From contig JAWWBX010000188.1 of the NCBI GenBank assembly GCA_033720735.1, positions 1-8,566 on the forward strand: a stretch of DNA of 8,566 nucleotides. The letters run 5' to 3'. Under the pieces are notes generated by a model, which was not told the origin of the DNA, searched no databases, and was given only the letters and a program-made list of their open reading frames with translations. How positions within the stretch are numbered: position 1 is the first letter of the stretch; the number at the start of each line of letters is the position of its first letter. Positions 1 to 4,554 of this stretch are shown here, in pieces. Position numbers and translations under genes: made by a program. Source of the DNA: B8-G4 sp033720735 (lineage in GTDB: Bacteria; Bacteroidota; Bacteroidia; Chitinophagales; Saprospiraceae).

Positions 1-619
1 CAAACTCGATCCCCGCTGTGATATTGCCCCATTGATCTGATCCGCCCATCTGCAATGTGCAATCCTGCTGCCGGAACAGGCAAAGAAAGTCGTATGCCTG
101 CAACACCTGGTAGCTGAACTCGGTGTAGGAGAGACCGCTCTCCAGTCGTTTTTTGACCGACTCCTTCGAGAGCATGTAGTTGATCGTGAGATGCTTTCCG
201 GCCTCCCTGAGAAAGTCGAGGACGTTCATCTCCCGGTAGAAGTCGAGATTGTCGAGCATCATTGCTCTGTTCTCTCCGTCCTGAAAGTTGAGCAAGCGTT
301 CAAACTGTTGTTGTTGCCGTTGCACATTTTCATCCAGGACGTCGTAGGAGAGGAGGTCGCGTTCGGCATCCTTCCCTGACGGATCACCGATCCGTCCGGT
401 GGCGCCGCCCATGAGAACGATGGGCTGGTGACCGGCACGCTGGAAAAGATCGAGGATCATGATCTGCACGTAGTTGCCGATCGTCAGCGACCGTGCGGTC
501 GGGTCAAATCCAATGTATCCCCGGCGCATGCCACCAGCCAGGTGTTCGACGACACCCGGGGTGCTGTCGTGCAGCATTCCCCGCCATTGCAATTCGTCAA
601 TAAACCCAGATGTCGCCAT
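1..619 (-). CDS. tyrS: Tyrosyl-tRNA synthetase, N-terminal part (runs off left edge)
   Basis: This cytoplasmic class I aminoacyl-tRNA synthetase activates tyrosine with ATP and loads it onto tRNA-Tyr. Read on the minus strand from the ATG at 619-617, 206 codons are present and the rest lies beyond base 1. The protein follows the bacterial TyrRS catalytic core closely, with a constant one-residue offset from the Geobacillus enzyme. Landmarks are GFDPTA (residues 37-42), GGATGRIGDPSGK, the tyrosine-binding FSYQVLQAYDF block (Tyr170, Gln174, Asp177) and GGSDQWGNIT near the window edge. The HIGH signature reads Thr46-Ile-Gly-Asn49, so both histidine positions are changed; Asn at the second is, from memory, a known variant, while Thr at the first is less usual. 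The KMSKS loop and the S4-like tRNA-binding domain are outside the window. The gene is divergent from the permease gene, with about 84 bases between the starts. Family assignment is very secure. Confidence 0.97.
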   Translation of the reverse strand, partial: MATSGFIDELQWRGMLHDSTPGVVEHLAGGMRRGYIGFDPTARSLTIGNYVQIMILDLFQRAGHQPIVLMGGATGRIGDPSGKDAERDLLSYDVLDENVQRQQQQFERLLNFQDGENRAMMLDNLDFYREMNVLDFLREAGKHLTINYMLSKESVKKRLESGLSYTEFSYQVLQAYDFLCLFRQQDCTLQMGGSDQWGNITAGIEF

Positions 620-703
620 GATCACGCCGCTCGGTGTGCCGGCAAAAATGACACTTTGACTAAAATTTTAATACTTTCAGCCCGAATATTTCGCTTCCCG
701 TCT

Positions 704-1981
704 GTGCGCGTTTCCCGATTCATTGCGGCTCGCCTGGCTGGTTCCCGCCAGAAGACCTTCACCCGCACCATCATCCGGTTGGCGACGGCGGCCGTGGCGA
801 TCAGCCTGGCGGTGATGATCGTGACGGTAGCCCTGGTACGGGGGTTCAAAAAGGAGATCAGCGAGAAGGTGTTCGGGTTTTGGGGCCACATCAATATCAC
901 CGATATCCGGGCCGATGCCTCCTATGAAGCACTGCCGATCTACCGCGATACAGCGCTGATGGCCTCGATCCTGGATGTCGCGCAGGTGGAATTGACGACA
1001 GGCTTGCGCCATCAGATCCGGCTCAGCTCACGCGGAGGTGTCAGCCACGTTCAGGCCGTAGCCCAGATCCCGGCCATCATCAAGACCGGTGAGCAGATGG
1101 AAGGGATTGTGCTTAAAGGTGTCGGTAGCGATTACGCATGGGAAACCATGCAACGCTTTCTGGTCGCGGGCACGGTGTTCGATCCGGCCGTCCCGGCCGA
1201 CCAGTCAGGGATACTGATCTCCCAGTACACCGCCGACCGGCTCGAAGTGGCGCCGGGAGACCGCTTTATTCTCCACTTCCTGCGGGAAGACCGGCAGGTT
1301 CAACGCAGATTTGAAGTACGCGGCATCTATCGTACCGGCCTCGAGGAGTATGATCAAAAGTTTGCCTTTACCCCGCTGCCCCAGGTGCAGGCATTGCTCG
1401 GCTGGGAAGAAGACCAGATAGCCGCCTATGAGGTCTTCGTGGAGCATGTGGATGACGCGGGGATCATCAATGAATACATCTATGTCGAGGAACTGCCCTC
1501 CGAACTCTACTCGGAGACGATCCGCCAGAAGTTCCCGAATATCTTCGAATGGCTCGATCTCCAGGACGTCAATCAAATGGTGATCGTAGGACTCACCCTG
1601 ATCGTGGCAGTGATCAATATGATCTCGGTCCTGCTCATTCTTATCCTGGAGCGCACCCGCATGATCGGCGTACTCAAGGCTCTCGGTGGCACCTCCTGGA
1701 TGATCCAGAAGATCTTTCTCGCCCATGCCGGGCGGATCATCCTGATCGGTTTGCTGATCGGCAACCTGATCGGGTTGGGACTCTGCGCGATCCAGGATTC
1801 CTTCAGGGTGATCACACTCAACGAGGCCGATTACTACCTGTCGTATGCCCCGGTCGACATCGGGGTATGGCATATACTGGCCCTCAATAGTGGTACCATC
1901 ATCATCACGCTGCTCTTTCTCCTGGTGCCTTCACTGCTGATCACGCGGATCACACCGGTGCGCACGCTCAGGTTTGCGTAG
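704..1981 (+). CDS. FtsX/LolC-LolE-type ABC transporter permease
   Basis: This is an inner-membrane permease subunit of the MacB/FtsX superfamily. Relatives work with a separate ATPase in lipoprotein release or other extrusion across the envelope. With the GTG at 704 as start the protein has 425 residues, near the family norm of about 400. It has a first membrane helix (about 26-45), a large periplasmic domain (about 46-290), then three C-terminal helices (about 292-315, 344-364, 389-415). The cytoplasmic coupling segment ERTRMIGVLKALGG begins at residue 316 and is the FtsX-domain hallmark. The open frame extends back to 428, but that part lies antisense to tyrS and has no family similarity. 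GTG704 gives the N-terminus (M)RVSRFIAARL, which from memory matches the M-N-x-x-x-F-I-A spacing of Bacteroidota homologues; TTG at 656 is the alternative. No ATPase gene is adjacent, so the exact substrate (LolCDE-like or not) cannot be decided. Confidence 0.85.
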   Translation: MRVSRFIAARLAGSRQKTFTRTIIRLATAAVAISLAVMIVTVALVRGFKKEISEKVFGFWGHINITDIRADASYEALPIYRDTALMASILDVAQVELTTGLRHQIRLSSRGGVSHVQAVAQIPAIIKTGEQMEGIVLKGVGSDYAWETMQRFLVAGTVFDPAVPADQSGILISQYTADRLEVAPGDRFILHFLREDRQVQRRFEVRGIYRTGLEEYDQKFAFTPLPQVQALLGWEEDQIAAYEVFVEHVDDAGIINEYIYVEELPSELYSETIRQKFPNIFEWLDLQDVNQMVIVGLTLIVAVINMISVLLILILERTRMIGVLKALGGTSWMIQKIFLAHAGRIILIGLLIGNLIGLGLCAIQDSFRVITLNEADYYLSYAPVDIGVWHILALNSGTIIITLLFLLVPSLLITRITPVRTLRFA

Positions 1982-1985
1982 CAAC

Positions 1986-2015
1986 TTTGATTTTCGGTAA
2001 AAGACACGATATTTG
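1986..2015 (+). promoter_or_regulatory. Putative Bacteroidota-type promoter for the corA-like gene
   Basis: TTTG at 1986-1989 lies 18 bases before GATATTTG at 2008-2015. The Bacteroidota housekeeping promoter consensus is TTTG at -33 and TAnnTTTG at -7 with a spacer of about 17-23 bases, so only one conserved base differs. It sits in the 86-base gap between the permease stop and the CorA start and would give a leader of roughly 45 bases. It suggests that corA has its own promoter rather than depending only on read-through. This is pattern match only. Confidence 0.4.
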
Positions 2016-2067
2016 TCACGCCCTCACGGGGACAAACCAACGACAACATTGATGGAATCTGGCAATA

Positions 2068-3015
2068 ATGATCCGATATTATATCAAGGAAGACGGTCAG
2101 TTGATCGAACTGGATGCACGTCGTCCCGGATGCTGGATCAATGTGTCCCCGCCGGTCGTCAATACTGAACTTGCAGAACTCGCAGAATATCTCCAGGTCC
2201 CTCTGGATTTCCTCACCGATTCCCTGGATATCGATGAGCGATCGCGCTATGAGCGTGAGGAGGAAGGCAGGCTCATTCTGGTCAACACGCCGATCCTCAA
2301 CGAGATCGACAAGGAAAGCGAAGCGATCTACATCACATCACCCATCGGCATCATCCTGACAGAGGACCATGTGACCACCATCAGCGGGGTGGACAATCCG
2401 ATCATTCAAAAGTTTCTGGAGGGCAGGGTGCGGTATTTTCATCCCGACGACGAGCAGCTCTTTGTGTTGCAGATCTTCGAGCAGAACGTGGTCCGGTTTC
2501 TCGAGTGTATCAAAAAGCTCAACCTCAAGCGCAACCTGATCGAGCAAGAACTCTACAACAGCAGCCGCAATTCAGAACTGAAACACCTGTTGCGGATCGA
2601 GAAAAGCCTGGTGTACTTTGTCAACTCGCTCAGCGCCAATGAGCTGCTCAAGATGAAGATGAAGCGGACCGATTTTCTACGGATCCGCGATGATGAAGAA
2701 AAGGCAGACCTGTTTGAGGACATTATCATCGACAACTCGCAAGCGCTGGAGATGTCCAACGTCTATACCAACATCCTCAGCGGGACGATGGAAGCCTACG
2801 CCTCCATCATTTCCAACAATCTCAACGTGTTTATTCAGCGGCTAACCATTGTCACGATCGTTTTGATGGTTCCGACGCTGGTTGCCTCCTTTTACGGGAT
2901 GAACGTGAAGCTGCCCTTCGAAGAGGCCGGTGGAGCCTTCTATCTGATCCTGGTCATTTCGGTGCTCGGGAGCCTCGGGTTGGTGTGGTTTTTCCGCCGC
3001 AAAAAGTTGTTTTAG
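2068..3015 (+). CDS. corA: CorA-family magnesium/divalent cation transporter
   Basis: This is a pentameric inner-membrane channel expected to import Mg2+ (Co2+ or Ni2+ are possible). The protein has 315 residues, the usual CorA length. A long cytoplasmic domain of mixed strands and charged helices (about 1-255, including the long helical stretch 150-255) is followed by two C-terminal membrane helices (about 259-276 and 291-309). The family signature Gly-Met-Asn, the selectivity-filter motif, is intact at residues 277-279, directly after the first helix and preceded by Tyr276. Pro269 lies within helix 1. The positively charged C-terminus (RRKKLF) is typical for the cytoplasmic end. The loop after GMN reads VKLPFEEAGG rather than the classical MPEL type, as in the shorter CorA/YfjQ-like branch. 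No Mg-responsive riboswitch fits in the short leader. Family is secure; metal preference is inferred. Confidence 0.93.
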   Translation: MIRYYIKEDGQLIELDARRPGCWINVSPPVVNTELAELAEYLQVPLDFLTDSLDIDERSRYEREEEGRLILVNTPILNEIDKESEAIYITSPIGIILTEDHVTTISGVDNPIIQKFLEGRVRYFHPDDEQLFVLQIFEQNVVRFLECIKKLNLKRNLIEQELYNSSRNSELKHLLRIEKSLVYFVNSLSANELLKMKMKRTDFLRIRDDEEKADLFEDIIIDNSQALEMSNVYTNILSGTMEAYASIISNNLNVFIQRLTIVTIVLMVPTLVASFYGMNVKLPFEEAGGAFYLILVISVLGSLGLVWFFRRKKLF

Positions 3016-3042
3016 ACCACTGCCGCAGACCAGATCGACCAC

Positions 3043-3064
3043 AGCCCGGAAAAGGGCCGTTTTT
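3043..3064 (+). terminator. Weak candidate terminator after corA
   Basis: GCCC (3043-3046) and GGGC (3054-3057) can form a 4-bp stem around a six-to-seven-base purine loop, followed by CG and five T residues (3060-3064). It is suitably placed about 30 bases after the corA stop, but the stem is short. The same GGCCGTTTTT segment recurs at 3114, so it may instead belong to the repeat structure described there. Confidence 0.3.
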
Positions 3065-3113
3065 GGTAAAAATAGGAGGCAAAACGGGCGTCTGTCGCGT
3101 GAATGGTATGCAT

Positions 3114-3171
3114 GGCCGTTTTTTCTAATGTGTTGCGTTCTGAGTGGTGCAATATTGTGGAAAAAACGGCC
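3114..3171. repeat. 12-bp perfect inverted repeat (GGCCGTTTTTTC ... GAAAAAACGGCC)
   Basis: The left arm 3114-3125 and right arm 3160-3171 are exact reverse complements separated by 34 bases. A G-T pair and then an A-T pair continue on each side of the stem. The right arm overlaps the first minus-strand DnaA box (3156-3164). Related segments are GGCCGTTTTT at 3055-3064 and AAAACGGGC at 3083-3091, which could form a similar smaller hairpin, so the pattern occurs twice in tandem. It could be a cruciform or protein site beside an origin, or an RNA hairpin at the end of the corA transcript; there is no T-run after the right arm, so it is not a classical terminator in the + direction. Confidence 0.55.
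3156..3164 (-). promoter_or_regulatory. DnaA-box-like site TTTTCCACA
   Basis: On the minus strand the site reads TTTTCCACA, one base from the TTATCCACA consensus. It overlaps the right arm of the 12-bp inverted repeat, so protein binding and hairpin formation there would exclude each other. Confidence 0.6.
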
Positions 3172-3183
3172 GTCAAAGGTCAG

Positions 3184-3192
3184 TTTTCCACA
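3184..3192 (+). promoter_or_regulatory. DnaA-box-like site TTTTCCACA
   Basis: This plus-strand site is identical to those at 3156-3164 (minus) and 3258-3266 (plus). It is followed after two bases by a degenerate copy, TTTTACACA, at 3195-3203. It forms an inverted pair with the minus-strand site at 3156-3164, with 19 bases between them. Confidence 0.6.
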
Positions 3193-3257
3193 GGTTTTAC
3201 ACATAGTTTACACGTATTTGTATGCCTAACGCGCTCTTTTTCAATGTGATGTACCAC

Positions 3258-3278
3258 TTTTCCACAGCCTGTGGATAA
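3258..3278. promoter_or_regulatory. Head-to-head pair of DnaA boxes in a 21-bp near-perfect palindrome
   Basis: TTTTCCACA on the plus strand (3258-3266), three bases, then the exact consensus box TTATCCACA on the minus strand (3270-3278). Together they form a palindrome with a single mismatch (3260/3276) around a central C at 3268. The AT-rich segment starts immediately to the right. This is the strongest DnaA-binding candidate in the window. Confidence 0.7.
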
Positions 3279-3337
3279 GTTTTTCACATATTAGGAAATT
3301 TATTCATTTATATTAGTCACATCAATTGAGGATAATC

Positions 3338-3356
3338 TTTAATACAACGTATTAAA
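3338..3356. promoter_or_regulatory. Operator-like palindrome upstream of nrdB
   Basis: TTTAATAC and GTATTAAA are perfect 8-bp inverted arms separated by AAC, inside the AT-rich segment about 180 bases before the nrdB start. The size and symmetry fit a dimeric regulator site or part of an origin unwinding region. It does not match the NrdR box pattern (acaCwAtATaTwGtgt). No binding protein is assigned. Confidence 0.35.
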
Positions 3357-3360
3357 TCTT

Positions 3361-3538
3361 CACTTCCTCAGTATTGATCAAACAAGTTCGTTCTCCATTT
3401 CGACTCGTAGAAAAATTCAATGTTGAAGTTTTCTATGGGATTTTTCTCGCTCTGCTCATCGGGTATGCGAGCCGGAATTGGTGACGGACAATGCGACAGA
3501 TTATGCATTCATGAACAAACTAAAAATACACTGGTAAG
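3361..3538 (+). other. Long leader region before nrdB
   Basis: This stretch carries no recognised gene. No clear TTTG / TAnnTTTG promoter pair was found in it; the closest -7-like match is TATATTAG at 3309-3316, just upstream. Small symmetric elements are TTCAA-TG-TTGAA at 3416-3427 and TGATCA within the segment. The last bases before the start are A-rich, as is usual for start regions in Bacteroidota. A 35-codon frame ending on the nrdB start is listed separately. Confidence 0.4.
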
Positions 3539-3542
3539 ATGA
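3435..3542 (+). CDS. Possible small upstream ORF overlapping the nrdB start (uncertain)
   Basis: A 35-codon frame starts at ATG 3435 and ends with TGA at 3540-3542, sharing the ATGA overlap with the nrdB start codon (3539-3541). Such an overlap is the usual geometry for translational coupling. The predicted peptide contains three Cys (residues 7, 20, 24) and has no recognisable domain, signal or membrane segment. There is no clear ribosome binding site. A frame of this length arises easily by chance, so it is listed only as a candidate leader peptide for nrdBA. Confidence 0.15.
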   Translation: MGFFSLCSSGMRAGIGDGQCDRLCIHEQTKNTLVR

Positions 3543-4516
3543 CGCAAGTGAACGAGCCCATTTTGAGAGAGAACCCAAACCGATTCGTACTCTTCCCGAT
3601 AGAACACGACGACATCTGGAAATTTTACAAACACGCAGAAGCCTGCTTCTGGACCTCCAGCGAGATCGACCTGCACCAGGATCTCGACGACTGGAACAAC
3701 AAACTCACAGACGACGAAAAACACTTCATTAAACACGTCCTGGCCTTCTTTGCCGCCAGCGACGGGATCGTCAATGAGAATCTGGCCGAAAACTTCGTCT
3801 CGGAAGTCCAGTACACCGAGGCCAAGTTCTTCTACGGATTCCAGATCATGATGGAGAACATCCACTCAGAGACCTACTCCTTGCTGATCGATACATATAT
3901 CAATGATCCCAAGGAGAAGAACTTCCTGTTCAATGCCATCGAAAACCTGGAATGCGTCAAGAAAAAAGCGGACTGGGCGCTGCGCTGGATCGAGAACGGC
4001 TCCTTTGCGGAGCGTCTGATCGCCTTCGCTGCGGTAGAAGGGATCTTCTTCAGCGGGTCATTTTGCTCGATCTTCTGGCTCAAGAAGCGCGGTCTCATGC
4101 CGGGTCTGTCTTTTTCCAATGAGCTGATCTCCCGCGATGAAGGCATGCACTGTGACTTCGCCTGCCTCCTGTACAATAAACACGTCGTCAACAAGCTCCC
4201 CAAAGCGACGATCGAGGAGGTCATCATGGACGCCGTCAATATCGAGAAGGAATTCGTGTCAGATGCGATCCCCGTCGCCCTGATCGGCATGAATGCCGAG
4301 CTGATGTGCCAGTACATCGAGTTTTGTGCCGACCGTCTGCTGGTGGCCCTGGGCAACGACAAGGTGTACAATGTGGAGAATCCCTTCCCGTGGATGGACC
4401 TCATCTCCCTGCAGGGCAAGACCAACTTCTTCGAGCGCCGTGTGGGCGATTACCAGAAAGCTGGTGTCATGGCCAAGCGCGAAGACCAGGTATTCTCTCT
4501 TGACGAAGACTTCTAG
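3539..4516 (+). CDS. nrdB: Ribonucleoside-diphosphate reductase class Ia, beta subunit (R2)
   Basis: This is the radical-generating subunit of aerobic ribonucleotide reductase. It holds a di-iron centre and stable tyrosyl radical that pass an electron hole to NrdA. The protein is 325 residues and aligns almost without gaps to eukaryotic R2. Metal ligands are Asp75 (FAASDGIVNEN), Glu106 and His109 (MENIHSE), Glu167 (AAVEGIFF), Glu201 and His204 (RDEGMHCDF). The radical Tyr113 is present (HSETY), so it is the Ia type rather than the Tyr-less Ic type. The C-terminus FSLDEDF is the docking tail for the large subunit, like FTLDADF in mouse R2. The protein lacks the long N-terminal extension of animal R2. 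The ATG at 3539 places the conserved region at the usual distance from the N-terminus. nrdA follows after 38 bases, clearly in one operon. The upstream DnaA-box cluster may couple expression to replication. Confidence 0.98.
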   Translation: MTQVNEPILRENPNRFVLFPIEHDDIWKFYKHAEACFWTSSEIDLHQDLDDWNNKLTDDEKHFIKHVLAFFAASDGIVNENLAENFVSEVQYTEAKFFYGFQIMMENIHSETYSLLIDTYINDPKEKNFLFNAIENLECVKKKADWALRWIENGSFAERLIAFAAVEGIFFSGSFCSIFWLKKRGLMPGLSFSNELISRDEGMHCDFACLLYNKHVVNKLPKATIEEVIMDAVNIEKEFVSDAIPVALIGMNAELMCQYIEFCADRLLVALGNDKVYNVENPFPWMDLISLQGKTNFFERRVGDYQKAGVMAKREDQVFSLDEDF

Positions 4517-4554
4517 AACCACCCTTTTATTTACGTATCAAATCCCTTTAGCAA

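Larger units (their letters stand above)
3055..3421. other. Candidate chromosomal replication origin (oriC)
   Basis: This is the core of the 523-base non-coding stretch between corA and nrdB. It combines three elements expected of a bacterial oriC. First, there are repeated GGCCGTTTT-type segments and a long inverted repeat (3055-3172). Second, four strong DnaA-box-like nonamers lie within 123 bases: TTTTCCACA on minus at 3156-3164 and on plus at 3184-3192 and 3258-3266, and TTATCCACA on minus at 3270-3278. Weaker relatives are TTTTACACA at 3195-3203 and TTTTTCACA at 3280-3288. Third, an AT-rich segment that could be the unwinding element starts right after the last box: 3281-3360 has only 17 G/C in 80 bases. 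Known: DnaA binds such boxes and melts adjacent AT-rich DNA. Inference: this is oriC. The alternative is a DnaA-controlled promoter region for nrdBA, as DnaA boxes are also known upstream of nrdAB in E. coli. No dnaA gene is visible here. Confidence 0.5.

Noticed and set aside
655..679. Promoter for the permease (TTTG at 655-658 and TACTTTCA at 672-679)
   Set aside because: The spacer is only 13 bases and the -7-like element lacks the final conserved bases, so the match is too weak.
428..703. Upstream extension of the permease reading frame to ATG 428
   Set aside because: It lies antisense to the well-conserved tyrS coding region and its translation shows no family similarity or membrane topology.
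1205..1873. 222-codon open frame on the minus strand
   Set aside because: It is a shadow of the permease gene; the peptide is rich in Asp/His/Gln from reverse reading and lacks any domain.
1982..2067. Mg-sensing riboswitch ahead of corA
   Set aside because: The gap is only 86 bases and shows no multi-helix structure; M-box riboswitches are considerably longer.
3055..3300. CRISPR or tandem-repeat array
   Set aside because: The repeated units are only about 9-12 bases, vary in orientation and spacing, and match DnaA boxes or hairpin arms rather than CRISPR repeats.
3281..3538. NrdR boxes upstream of nrdB
   Set aside because: No pair of sites resembling acaCwAtATaTwGtgt was found in the leader; the only strong palindrome there has a different sequence.
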